From Maribacter forsetii DSM 18668 (GTDB lineage: Bacteria; Bacteroidota; Bacteroidia; Flavobacteriales; Flavobacteriaceae), in contig NZ_JQLH01000001.1 in assembly GCF_000744105.1 (NCBI RefSeq), forward strand, positions 1,922,001-1,986,000: a DNA stretch of 64,000 bases. Reading direction: 5' to 3'. This document shows positions 38,946 to 47,948 of the stretch, piece by piece; position 1 is the first letter of the stretch, and every line of letters starts with the position of its first letter. The position numbers and the translations under genes were made by a program. Under the pieces are notes generated by a model that did not search any database, had not been told where the DNA came from, and saw nothing but the letters and a program-made list of their open reading frames with translations.

Positions 38946-39704
38946 TTAAGAATAGTGATTAATGCAGAGGGCTCTCTTGTTAGTTTTGTCAAACAAAAGA
39001 TATGTGTCATTACCGTCGGTAAAAAATTCATGGCCAATAGTATATCCAATTTTTTCATATTTGTCTATGGTAATTGACTTAGGAAATAAAAACTCCTGAT
39101 TTATTTCTATATCAGTGAATCCAGTAGAATTGTCATCTTTAATCTCATAAACAACAGGACTAATTTCATCTGGTTTTCCCCACCCATCTATAATATGACG
39201 AAAGGTTCCAAAATTGCCCGTTTGTTTATAATTTAGTTTGTTTACGGAAAACTGATAGAAGGTTTCAAGAAAGTACTCTTTATCTAAGTCCCCAAAATTT
39301 AGATCAAAATTTTCTTTAATGGTTTTAATATATATTTGGGTTTTTACTTTTTTAGATAAATAAGCAGCTCCATTTTTTTGAAAATCATCCTCTAAAATTT
39401 TAATTATTTCTTTAGCTTCTTTGTGTCCTATGTAAACATTTAAATTGCCATTAAAAGAATATTTACCATTTTTTAGTTCAAAACAAGTAAAACCAGTTTG
39501 GTTGTTTTCGTTTTTAATATTCTCATTTGTCCAAATACCATTACTTGATACAAAATATAAAGGTTGATCTGGACTTGTTTCAATATTGGTAATCTTGCAA
39601 AGCGGATAAAAAATTCCTTTTAATTGATCACTTTCAAATACTTCATTAAAGTCTGGATATAATTCTATGTTCAAATTTTCAAGATGACCTTTATGGTTTA
39701 TCAT
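38946..39704 (-). CDS. Hypothetical protein, possibly DUF1963-like
   Basis: The 252-residue soluble beta-rich protein has many tyrosines and phenylalanines. The segment NFGTFRHIIDGWGKPDEISP, preceded by long beta strands, is faintly like YwqG/DUF1963-type proteins often found with polymorphic-toxin immunity genes. The similarity is weak. There is no signal peptide. The stop-to-start spacing to the gene at 40551 is only 19 nt, so both are probably expressed together. Confidence 0.6.
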   Translation of the reverse strand: MINHKGHLENLNIELYPDFNEVFESDQLKGIFYPLCKITNIETSPDQPLYFVSSNGIWTNENIKNENNQTGFTCFELKNGKYSFNGNLNVYIGHKEAKEIIKILEDDFQKNGAAYLSKKVKTQIYIKTIKENFDLNFGDLDKEYFLETFYQFSVNKLNYKQTGNFGTFRHIIDGWGKPDEISPVVYEIKDDNSTGFTDIEINQEFLFPKSITIDKYEKIGYTIGHEFFTDGNDTYLLFDKTNKRALCINHYS

Positions 39705-39723
39705 ATAATAGTTTTTAATAATG

Positions 39724-40551
39724 CTAGCTATTGCTCATTTCTTTAAGTAGAAATTTGTGTTTTCTCTTGTTTACCCGCTTAATATTTTCAAGAATTTTGT
39801 CTTGATTTTCAACGGGTAATTGTTTTAGTTTTTTAATAAATGTAGGGTAAACTTTGGTTTTAGCGTAAAACCAAAGTGGATTGGTAATATTATCTACTTG
39901 TCTCCAGTTTTTACCATGATTAAGGCTTAATACTTCAAGCAAGAAATCTAAATCTTCTAGCCAATTTTTTTTACCTTTTTTCCAGAACAAATCATTAAAA
40001 GAAAACTCGCCTTCATTTTTTCTAACTTCTTTAAGTCTAATTTTCCAACTTTCGTCCCAATATTCAGGTATAGCGTCTTCCTTACTTTTGGATACCGGTT
40101 TACCTAGATTAGCTAATATACTTTCCCATTTTTCATCTTCTATACTCCATGTTTTTAAAACAGATAATGATTTACGTTTTTCACTGGCAGACCAATGTTT
40201 TGCTTCTTTTATAAAAGCACTTGATAGTTCTGCATTAGTAGAAATAGGCATGTAGAATCTAAAAACTTGATCTTGTTTACCCATTCTTGTATGAAATGCC
40301 GGAAGTCTTTTTGCAAGTACCTGTACTACTGTTTTAGGCGGGAAAGTCCACATCGCATTATATAAGCTTTCGTATAGACCAAAGTCATCTTTTAGCCGTA
40401 CGGTATCAATTAATAAGTTGAGATAGCATGAGTCTTCGGTACCTGTTAATGAATACATTAGGTCACTGAATTTTTTACAATCATCACTTGTTTTTAAGTC
40501 CCAAACTTTTTTGAGCTCATTGCTCCAATTTTCAAAATTTGTCGTATTCAT
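39724..40551 (-). CDS. Hypothetical helical protein
   Basis: The 275-residue protein is almost entirely predicted helix, with a lysine-rich C-terminus (NIKRVNKRKHKFLLKEM). Tryptophans recur (W9, W17, then TW, HW, KW and SW pairs), typical of helical-repeat immunity-like proteins. No motif gives a function. Its stop is 19 nt from the ATG of the downstream 252-residue gene. It is cytoplasmic. Confidence 0.6.
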   Translation of the reverse strand: MNTTNFENWSNELKKVWDLKTSDDCKKFSDLMYSLTGTEDSCYLNLLIDTVRLKDDFGLYESLYNAMWTFPPKTVVQVLAKRLPAFHTRMGKQDQVFRFYMPISTNAELSSAFIKEAKHWSASEKRKSLSVLKTWSIEDEKWESILANLGKPVSKSKEDAIPEYWDESWKIRLKEVRKNEGEFSFNDLFWKKGKKNWLEDLDFLLEVLSLNHGKNWRQVDNITNPLWFYAKTKVYPTFIKKLKQLPVENQDKILENIKRVNKRKHKFLLKEMSNS

Positions 40552-40669
40552 TAATTATTTTTTTAAAACTTTAAAAGTGCCGGTTGAAATTAAAACTCAT
40601 CTAAAATTTGGTCTATTAAATAAACTAAATACTTCTTTCTTTGTTGTGAGGTGTACTAATCAATCTTAA

Positions 40670-41536
40670 CTAGTTGCCTAGATTCAAAAAATATGTAGGT
40701 ATACCGTCTTTGTTATGATCATGGAATAACAAGCCTTCAATAAAGCAATTGTATTGATTTTGTATTTTTGTAGCACATTTATTATGAATCGCTAAAAGTA
40801 GATCCGCTTCAGTCCAAGCTTCTGTGTTTTTGAGTGTCATTTTTCCGGTTCTAGTTTTGTTTTCCTTAATATATTGATATGAGATAATTAACACAGGTAC
40901 CGCTATTGTTTTATTATTTGATTCCCACTTTTTTCCTATTTGTAAATGGTAATCATGCACTGTAGCGATAAACTCTTCTTTATTTTTAAATGTATTACCA
41001 GAAAAATTCCAATATACATTGGTTAGCAGAGGTGGGTTTTCTAGTTCCTTTTTTTCTTGTGCTTTTCTTTGTAGTAAATAACCTGTATACCAGTTAGACT
41101 TATCATTCCAGCCATCAAATTTATATTTTGAACATTCTTTATGCGATATTAAATGATGCCATATATTACTTATTTCTACCAAATTAGCACCTAAGGCTTC
41201 ATATCTATAAATTGATTCATTGCTTGAAAAAGTTAACCTTAATCTGAAACTAATTGGGTTTGCTATACTATACTTCGTTATCCGGAAATGGAAGGGGTTA
41301 CTTATTTTAGGTTCATTGGTTAAGGCGTGAGAAAGCGTTAAATCTTCTTCTTTAGCTTCAAGAAAAGCTGGGTCAATAGAGGATAATGCAATAGAACTTA
41401 TATCATCAGAAATAAGTAAGTTCATTCTACTGAAGAAATCTTGTTTTGAGGGTAATTCACTGATTTTGTAGTTTTCAAGATAGAATAACTTTTCTTTGGT
41501 TTTATTAGATGTAATCCAGCTTAGAAAACTTTTCAT
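40670..41536 (-). CDS. Hypothetical protein
   Basis: The 288-residue soluble protein has no signal or helix. A central aromatic stretch (WNDKSNWYTGYLLQRKAQEK) and a C-terminal TEADLLLAIHNKC...FIEGLLFHDHNKDGIPTYF region are its most distinctive parts. I do not recognise the family. It is separated by 24 nt from the upstream aminotransferase fusion gene and may be co-transcribed with it. Confidence 0.6.
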   Translation of the reverse strand: MKSFLSWITSNKTKEKLFYLENYKISELPSKQDFFSRMNLLISDDISSIALSSIDPAFLEAKEEDLTLSHALTNEPKISNPFHFRITKYSIANPISFRLRLTFSSNESIYRYEALGANLVEISNIWHHLISHKECSKYKFDGWNDKSNWYTGYLLQRKAQEKKELENPPLLTNVYWNFSGNTFKNKEEFIATVHDYHLQIGKKWESNNKTIAVPVLIISYQYIKENKTRTGKMTLKNTEAWTEADLLLAIHNKCATKIQNQYNCFIEGLLFHDHNKDGIPTYFLNLGN

Positions 41537-41560
41537 TTGAATAAGTTTGTATAGTAGAGT

Positions 41561-43846
41561 TTATGCTCCAATACTATAATATTTTTCTAGAATTTCATTA
41601 ACGGTCATAACCACATTTTCCGCATCTTTTTTACTGAAACATAACGGAGGCTTCGTTTTAATAACATTATTAAATGGACCGTCTGTGCTTACCAAAATGT
41701 GTTTATTTCTTAATTCGTTTTTAATATGGCTGGCTAATGTAGTATTTGGTGTTTTGGTATTATCCTTAACGATTTCAAAACCGATAAATAAACCAGAGCC
41801 TCTAACATTGCCAATACAGCTATATTTTTGCATTAAATCTTTTAAAAGAGCCATATAATAATCTCCAACAATTTTTGCTTTCTCCTGTAGTTTTTCTTCT
41901 GCTATAACATCTAGAACTGCACTTGCAATAACGCAAGAAACAGGGTTGCCACCAAACGAGCTGAAAAACTCAACACCTTTTTCAAATGATTTTGCAATTT
42001 CTTCTGTGCAGACCACCGCACCCATAGGGTGACCATTGGCTATGGGTTTACCCAAAATGACTATATCTGGTATGACACCATGTGCTTCATATCCCCAGAA
42101 ATGGTCTCCTAGTCTACCAAAACCTGTTTGTACTTCATCACTTATACAAACGCCTCCTTGTGCTCTTATGGCCGGGTATACTTCTTTTAAATAGCCATCA
42201 GCTAATGGTACTTGCCCTGCACAACCTAAAATGGGTTCACTTATGAAAGCGGAAATTGGGTGTTTACTTTGATTTATTTGAGCAACGGCATCTTTACCGT
42301 ATAATGTTCCGGCATTTGGGTCATTAGCATTGTATTTACCCCTATATGTGTCTGGTAGTGTCGCTTTAATGATATGGCTTTTTTGACCTTGACCTTTTGA
42401 GTTATTGAATTTGTAGTCGCTAATGTCTATAGCTAATTGGGTGTTGCCGTGGTAACCAGATTCCATCACCATCATAGTATTACTTCTAGTATGGTTATTT
42501 GCCAAGCGTATGGCTAGATCACTTGCTGCACTACCTGAATTTACAAAAAAAACTTTATTTAATTGTGAAGGAAAATGTTCTAGAAGTTTTTCGGCATAAT
42601 CCGCTAGTTCATCATAAATATAGCGCGTGTTTGTATTTAGTTTCGCTAGTTGATGTTGGGCAGCTTCTACCACTTTTGGGTGAGAATGACCAACATGCGG
42701 TATGTTGTTATAGGCATCTAAAAATGTATTTCCTTCTGCATCATACATATATTGAAATGCAGATTTAACCATTTGTATAGGCTCTTTGTAGCTGGTAGAT
42801 AAAATAGGACTTATATGTTTAAACCTTCTTTTTAAAAGACTCGGTATTGTGTCAAATTTTTTAATAGGGAAATTAGCTGCTTTTCTAAATTCATTTTCAG
42901 CGTGTATAGGATTTATAGCTAACCAATGGTATAACATTTTCCAGGCAGATTGCTCACTAACGTATGCGTAGACATTATCTGGATTCACCTTTTTTGCGTG
43001 TGCAGAGTTACAAACACTGGTGCATAACCTGGCTGCTATTAGGTAGTAAAGTATACTTATTTCTTTAGCTTCAAGAGGAAGTTTTTGATGGTAAGCCTTT
43101 AATAATAGTACCGCCCATTCTAAAGGATTTTCTTTGTCATAACAGGTATAGGTAATGGCGATAGCTAGCTCATTAATAAGAAAAGAATGTGCAAGATCCC
43201 CGAAATCTATTATACCAGTAACTTTGTTATGTTGCACTAGAACATTCCATTCGTTGGCATCATTATGTATGATTTGCTTTCTTAATTCAGGAAAAAGCGG
43301 TTTTACATTTTCTTCAAATTGATTAAAAAAGTAACGTACGATATTTCTATCCGTCGCATTTGTAATTTCATTGATGTGTTTTCTGTTTAAATGGAAATAT
43401 TGGAGGTCCCATTCCCATTGTCTGCTCTGTATCGTATAATTTTTAAAACCTTTTAGTTTCAAATCTAATTTTGCTAGAAAGGCACCAAGAGATTCAGCTA
43501 TTTGCTTGTTTAATAGTACATCACCTAAAAAATCGCCTTCCAAAAAAGAAAGCATTCGGCATATGGTTGGTTTCTCGTTGTTTGAGAAAGTTTTTACGTA
43601 TGTGCCACCTTTAAACGGAATCGGTTTTGGGATTTCTTTTTCAAAATCATTTTGAAGGAATAATAGTGTATCATTCTCTGCTTTAACCATATCAAAAGTA
43701 ACTTCTGAGTATTGATAGGTTTTGTAAATGTAAGTGCAGTTGGTCGTAGTAATGCGGTAATTTAGATTGTCATAACCAGCTAACTGTTTGTAATCAATAA
43801 TTGTTAAGTCAAATTCTTTCTCTAAAAAACTATTCACATCGGTCAT
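41561..43846 (-). CDS. Fusion of aminoglycoside-phosphotransferase-like kinase and class III aminotransferase
   Basis: The protein has 761 residues. Residues about 1-320 form an APH/choline-kinase-like fold with the catalytic loop HNDANEWN (H194, D196) and the metal motif IIDFGD. Residues about 330-761 form a class III PLP aminotransferase with the cofactor lysine K600 in ILGKPIANGHPMG, GSAASDLAIRLA and SDEVQTGFGRLG. The aminotransferase half resembles the phosphoethanolamine/5-phosphohydroxylysine phospholyase branch (AGXT2L type). A kinase joined to such a lyase suggests phosphorylation of an amino alcohol followed by PLP-dependent breakdown of the phospho-intermediate. This pathway is inference. 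Active-site residues of both halves look intact. Confidence 0.85.
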   Translation of the reverse strand: MTDVNSFLEKEFDLTIIDYKQLAGYDNLNYRITTTNCTYIYKTYQYSEVTFDMVKAENDTLLFLQNDFEKEIPKPIPFKGGTYVKTFSNNEKPTICRMLSFLEGDFLGDVLLNKQIAESLGAFLAKLDLKLKGFKNYTIQSRQWEWDLQYFHLNRKHINEITNATDRNIVRYFFNQFEENVKPLFPELRKQIIHNDANEWNVLVQHNKVTGIIDFGDLAHSFLINELAIAITYTCYDKENPLEWAVLLLKAYHQKLPLEAKEISILYYLIAARLCTSVCNSAHAKKVNPDNVYAYVSEQSAWKMLYHWLAINPIHAENEFRKAANFPIKKFDTIPSLLKRRFKHISPILSTSYKEPIQMVKSAFQYMYDAEGNTFLDAYNNIPHVGHSHPKVVEAAQHQLAKLNTNTRYIYDELADYAEKLLEHFPSQLNKVFFVNSGSAASDLAIRLANNHTRSNTMMVMESGYHGNTQLAIDISDYKFNNSKGQGQKSHIIKATLPDTYRGKYNANDPNAGTLYGKDAVAQINQSKHPISAFISEPILGCAGQVPLADGYLKEVYPAIRAQGGVCISDEVQTGFGRLGDHFWGYEAHGVIPDIVILGKPIANGHPMGAVVCTEEIAKSFEKGVEFFSSFGGNPVSCVIASAVLDVIAEEKLQEKAKIVGDYYMALLKDLMQKYSCIGNVRGSGLFIGFEIVKDNTKTPNTTLASHIKNELRNKHILVSTDGPFNNVIKTKPPLCFSKKDAENVVMTVNEILEKYYSIGA

Positions 43847-43972
43847 ATTATTAGAATATATGCAACTAGATTATTATATAAACTACATAAAAATATGTAA
43901 AACTTTTATTTAAGCCTTTAAGCTATTTTAATTTATAAAATGACTATTTACTAGATGTAAGTTAAGTTGAAC

Positions 43973-44401
43973 TCATTCTAAAAAATGTTGGGCAACATTA
44001 CTAATCTCTTTGTCAAGCTGATTATTCTCATAAATAGATCTCATAATATTGGTGAGCTGCAAAGCTCTTTTTTCATCGCTACCATTTATGACACGATTCA
44101 ATAACCATAAGGAGTGTACAGATGGTTTGCGTGTTACAGATGCTTCTAATAGGTTTTCATATTCTCTTTTATGTTCCATGTAGAAACTTTCAATGAAGTG
44201 AGTTAGGGGACCGGGAGAACCAAATTCTACTAGCGGGTTTGTTTCCATTAATTCAAGAACATCTGTAATAATTTCAAGACCTATATTATGTTCTTCTAAT
44301 TGATCAACAACATCATACTGCAATTCTACAAAATCATCTTCGTCAAAATCTACATTATTGTTTTCAAGAAAATGCGCTATAGGTTTTAGGTGTTCATTCA
44401 T
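43973..44401 (-). CDS. Hypothetical acidic protein
   Basis: The 142-residue acidic, helical protein has no membrane segment (starts MNEHLKPIAHFLENNNVDFD). The distribution of acidic residues and aromatic spacing would fit a small toxin-antidote or immunity protein, but no family is recognised. It is 126 bp downstream of the fusion gene start, in the same orientation. Confidence 0.6.
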   Translation of the reverse strand: MNEHLKPIAHFLENNNVDFDEDDFVELQYDVVDQLEEHNIGLEIITDVLELMETNPLVEFGSPGPLTHFIESFYMEHKREYENLLEASVTRKPSVHSLWLLNRVINGSDEKRALQLTNIMRSIYENNQLDKEISNVAQHFLE

Positions 44402-44465
44402 GGTGGTGGCTATATTTTATCAACTCTCACAGTATTTTATAAAGTTGTATTATTTAGAATACAAA

Positions 44466-45212
44466 TTACAGTTTCCCATTTAAAGATTTCATTCTCTTCA
44501 ATTCATCAAATTCAGCAGTTAGCACCTTGCCATTTTTCATACCTTCAATTTTGTTATCCGTAATGTTTAGTTCAAAATCTCTGTCAATTAAGTAGTTCTT
44601 GAATGTGTTCATGTGGTTTAAATCTACTGCACTTATTAATTGAGGAAAATTAGTCAGAACCTTTTCTATTCTGCTTTTGTCTATTTCAGGTATTTTGTTA
44701 TCGTTTATGGTAACTACCAGAGTACCTTGTCCGTAATTGGCGCAGTAATAACTTTTACATTTAAAAAGTCCACAGGCCATCATTCCTATTTTATGTTCAA
44801 AACCTTCTTCCACATTAAAATGACCATCAGTTAGTTCTTTAATGTTCTTTGTTTGTCCAATTTCTTTAATTTGGTTTGATTGAACCAATAGGTTTTCTGG
44901 CATACCACTTTTTGCGTTTGCCCATCCCCACATCCAAGAACTATCATTAAAAGAAAGAGAGCCTATTATTTGAATAGGAAAGTCTAGGTCGCCAAAAATG
45001 ATATTTCCTTTTCCCATATCAAGCTCCCATGCGTTTGAACCGATTACATCTCCAAAAACTAATTGTTTTTCAAAAGAAAGTCCCGCATGTTGTTCAATTA
45101 ATTCTTCAAGACTGGTATAGTCTGTTTTATCAATTGCTTTAAATTTAGCGGAATCGATTTCAGATTTTTCTTTTGGTTTATCTCCTCCGAAGAGATTTTT
45201 AAATATGCCCAT
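44466..45212 (-). CDS. DUF6882-like protein
   Basis: The 248-residue protein has the pattern FNDSSWMWGWANAKSGMPE, a tryptophan-rich core typical of the DUF6882 group. Its N-terminus is charged (GGDKPKEKSEIDSAKFKAID). There is no signal peptide or membrane helix. Proteins of this group are abundant next to secreted-toxin loci, but no toxin is visible here. The family call is from memory of the W-rich signature. Confidence 0.6.
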   Translation of the reverse strand: MGIFKNLFGGDKPKEKSEIDSAKFKAIDKTDYTSLEELIEQHAGLSFEKQLVFGDVIGSNAWELDMGKGNIIFGDLDFPIQIIGSLSFNDSSWMWGWANAKSGMPENLLVQSNQIKEIGQTKNIKELTDGHFNVEEGFEHKIGMMACGLFKCKSYYCANYGQGTLVVTINDNKIPEIDKSRIEKVLTNFPQLISAVDLNHMNTFKNYLIDRDFELNITDNKIEGMKNGKVLTAEFDELKRMKSLNGKL

Positions 45213-45373
45213 ATTTTGTAGAATATTGTTTTAATTGAAATTTTGTGTTGGAATAAATTCAAATTAGTATTTATGAATTATCATCAGGAAAATTAAATAT
45301 TACTCATTTAGTATCCTATTAAGAATAGTACAAAAGCAATATTTAGGTGAATTATTAATGTGGTTATATGTAA

Positions 45374-45832
45374 TTAATAAATTTCAACGTTTGTAATCAT
45401 CCCATTTTTGACATCGATGCCTATGGCATCTAAGTTTTCGTTATCTATTGGTTCTAATGTCAATTCAAAATCAGTATTTTTTTTATTTGCTGCATAGATG
45501 GCAGCTAGGTAAAGATCTTTTTTCCAATTAGAGAATGGTTCAACTTTGTCAATTCCTTTTTTATTGATTTTTTCTTCAATATTAGGTAAATGTTCGCTGT
45601 GCCAATTCTCAGCCAGTTGACACACAAAATCTGTGTGATTGCTAAAAGGGGCAGCGTTGTTGCCTTCTAAGTAAAAAAGTGTTTCCATGCTATTAGGACT
45701 AACTAATAAACTACCACGCCAAGTATAGGTTTTAGTTTGGTTGTCGCCTTTAATTCTATCACTTTTTAAAGTACCTAATACAGGGTGATCAAAAGTTTTC
45801 TTTTTTCCAAAAAGTAAGTCCGATATACTCAT
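45374..45832 (-). CDS. Hypothetical immunity-like protein
   Basis: The protein has 152 residues. It opens with MSISDLLFGKKKTFDHPVLG, then beta strands with WRGSLLVSP, and ends in a strand pair NLDAIGIDVKNGMITNVEIY. The fold pattern resembles small beta-rich immunity or structural proteins. No catalytic residues are visible. It is 16 bp upstream of nothing else in its operon except the GDSL hydrolase, whose stop lies 17 nt away on the same strand. Confidence 0.58.
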   Translation of the reverse strand: MSISDLLFGKKKTFDHPVLGTLKSDRIKGDNQTKTYTWRGSLLVSPNSMETLFYLEGNNAAPFSNHTDFVCQLAENWHSEHLPNIEEKINKKGIDKVEPFSNWKKDLYLAAIYAANKKNTDFELTLEPIDNENLDAIGIDVKNGMITNVEIY

Positions 45833-45848
45833 TAAATAATGTTTAAAT

Positions 45849-46649
45849 CTAAATTGATGATAGGTTATAGTCTAGGTTATTTTTAATTTCTTCTGATTGC
45901 GTTATAAAGTTTGAAACATCTTTTGCCCAAATATGATATGTTCGTTTTGACGGATGAACCCCGTCAACGAAAAATTCAGAGGGTTCTATTTTTAGATTGA
46001 ATCTTTTAATATAATCTTCGCTAGAAGGCTTTAGTGCATAGTAATACACTTGATCAAAATCTTTTACAATGCCCTTTAATTCCTCACCTAGCATATCAAC
46101 CAGATTGCCAATTGTAAATTTTATGATCGTTGTAAAAGCCGGGAATTCTTTTATGGGTGGCATATTTGTAAAAACAATGGGTACATTGTTAAATTTAACT
46201 CTAATACTTTTAATTAGCTCTCTAACGTCTCTGTTCCATTTTTTGGGAGAGTTCAGTTCAAAAGCATCATTACCACCAAGACCAATAACAATTAGGTCAA
46301 CAGACTCTTCTGTAATATGCCCTATGATTTTATTATTTACTTTTTTTGCCGTGTATCCGCTTTTAGCATATACTTTCCAATCTACATTGGTATGTAAAGC
46401 GGCAGCCAATTCCTTGGCAAGGAAACCTGTAAATCCTTCTTTATGGGTTTTAACACCTACACCCGCAATAGTGCTTTCACCAATAGTAAGTAAGCGAAGT
46501 GTTTTGTTAGAAGAAACTAATGCAACCCCTTTAATACCTTCTGCTTCTGGCAAACGCGGTACAGTTTGCTTGATCTTTTTACCTTGAAAATACATGAAGG
46601 GTAATAGCGGAATTGTTATGATAGACCCTAATGTATATTTTAAGTTCAT
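45849..46649 (-). CDS. SGNH/GDSL-type esterase
   Basis: The protein has 266 residues. The N-terminal region has a hydrophobic stretch (SIITIPLLPFMY) that may anchor it. Block I is GESTIAGVG with the nucleophile S59, block III is GLGGNDAF with N126, and block V is DGVHPS with D229 and H232. This is the full SGNH catalytic set. Such enzymes hydrolyse esters of lipids or acetylated sugars. The substrate is unknown. It is probably membrane-associated or periplasmic. Confidence 0.88.
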   Translation of the reverse strand: MNLKYTLGSIITIPLLPFMYFQGKKIKQTVPRLPEAEGIKGVALVSSNKTLRLLTIGESTIAGVGVKTHKEGFTGFLAKELAAALHTNVDWKVYAKSGYTAKKVNNKIIGHITEESVDLIVIGLGGNDAFELNSPKKWNRDVRELIKSIRVKFNNVPIVFTNMPPIKEFPAFTTIIKFTIGNLVDMLGEELKGIVKDFDQVYYYALKPSSEDYIKRFNLKIEPSEFFVDGVHPSKRTYHIWAKDVSNFITQSEEIKNNLDYNLSSI

Positions 46650-46781
46650 TTTAGATTTGTTGAATTGGAAATCAAATACTGTTATATAAGTTGGTGGTGT
46701 TATTTGTTTGAAGGTAGGGTAATTAACTGGAAAATAAGGGGAGTGAAGTTAGTTTATAGCTTTCTAATATTCTAATCCAAA

Positions 46782-47909
46782 CTAATCACTCTTTCCTAAC
46801 CTATTATACTTTTTTAGTATTTCAAGAACTTTGTCTATGGGTAATGATTTTATTTCATGACCATCTCTACCCGTCATGCTTTTTGCAGCCAATAAGGAAT
46901 TTAAAATAGCTTCTTCCGTAGCTTCAATTACCCCTAAGAATAATGGGGATATGGCGCCATTGCGTAATTCTTTTTTCTCATTGACTAAAGAAGAACTATG
47001 ATACGGAATTAGATTCTCTTTTGCCGTTGAAACCGCTATCACATAGTCTCCACTGCCATTAGAAGCAATTCCTCCTGTTTTTGCCAATCCCATAATGGCT
47101 CTTTTTGCCAGCCTTTCAAGGTTTCTTGCGCTAAGCGGGGCATCTGTCATAACTACGATCATACAAGAGCCGTCCACATCATAGGTGAAATTTCTAGAAT
47201 AATTATCTAGTTCTTTGGCAATGGGTACACCGTTCAGTTCAAAGACACCGCCAAAATTTGTCTGTACCAAAACACCTACCGTATAGCCGCCAAAAGATTC
47301 CGGGATAACACGAGAAGAAGTACCTATACCTCCTTTATACTGAAAACAGATGGTACCTGTGCCAGCACCAACATTACCTTCAAGAACCGTACCTGTTTTA
47401 GCATTCTTTATAGCACTTAATACATGTTCTTCTTTAACATGTCTTCCTCTAATATCATTAAGATGACCGTCATTGGTTTCCCCAACGATCGAGTTGACCG
47501 AATGTACATTCTTATTCTCTTCATTTTCTAGAGTGTATGTAATTAAGGCATCTGAAGCTACCGGTACGCTTAAGGTATTGGTCAAGATTATAGGTGTTTC
47601 AATATTACCTAGTTCTTTGACTTGAGTATAGCCTGCCAATTTTCCAAAGCCATTTCCTAAATATATAGCGGCAGGGGATTTTAGTTGAAACAGATTTCCA
47701 GAGTGGGGGAGTATAGCTGTGACTCCCGTTCTAATACTATTGCCTAGAATTAAAGTAGTATGGCCAACGCTTACATCATCAACGTCAGTAATTGCATTAT
47801 TGATGCCTGTTTTTAAAACGCCAACCTCTATACCATAATCTCTTAGTCGCTTGTTTTGGGAATACGTGTTTAATGTAATAAAAACAATAAGCAGTAGCAT
47901 TCTATTCAT
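46782..47909 (-). CDS. P1 family peptidase (DmpA/BapA type)
   Basis: The protein has 375 residues. A short signal peptide (LLLIVFITLNTYS) precedes a DmpA-like body with GVTAILPH, the GNVGAGTGT glycine motif, GGIGTSSR and the self-cleavage site G247-S248 in DVDGSCMIVVMTDAPL. In this family cleavage before that serine gives alpha and beta chains and frees the nucleophile. S248 lies at the expected position (S250 in DmpA). Members remove N-terminal D-residues or beta-amino acids. The substrate here is unknown. Its signal suggests a periplasmic location. Confidence 0.9.
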   Translation of the reverse strand: MNRMLLLIVFITLNTYSQNKRLRDYGIEVGVLKTGINNAITDVDDVSVGHTTLILGNSIRTGVTAILPHSGNLFQLKSPAAIYLGNGFGKLAGYTQVKELGNIETPIILTNTLSVPVASDALITYTLENEENKNVHSVNSIVGETNDGHLNDIRGRHVKEEHVLSAIKNAKTGTVLEGNVGAGTGTICFQYKGGIGTSSRVIPESFGGYTVGVLVQTNFGGVFELNGVPIAKELDNYSRNFTYDVDGSCMIVVMTDAPLSARNLERLAKRAIMGLAKTGGIASNGSGDYVIAVSTAKENLIPYHSSSLVNEKKELRNGAISPLFLGVIEATEEAILNSLLAAKSMTGRDGHEIKSLPIDKVLEILKKYNRLGKSD

Positions 47910-47948
47910 AGTAGGCGTTATAAGAATTAATCTAGACTAGGGGATTTA

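Noticed and set aside
46069..46587. 172-codon plus-strand frame opposite the GDSL hydrolase
   Set aside because: The minus-strand frame has all SGNH blocks with normal spacing. The opposite frame has no recognisable features.
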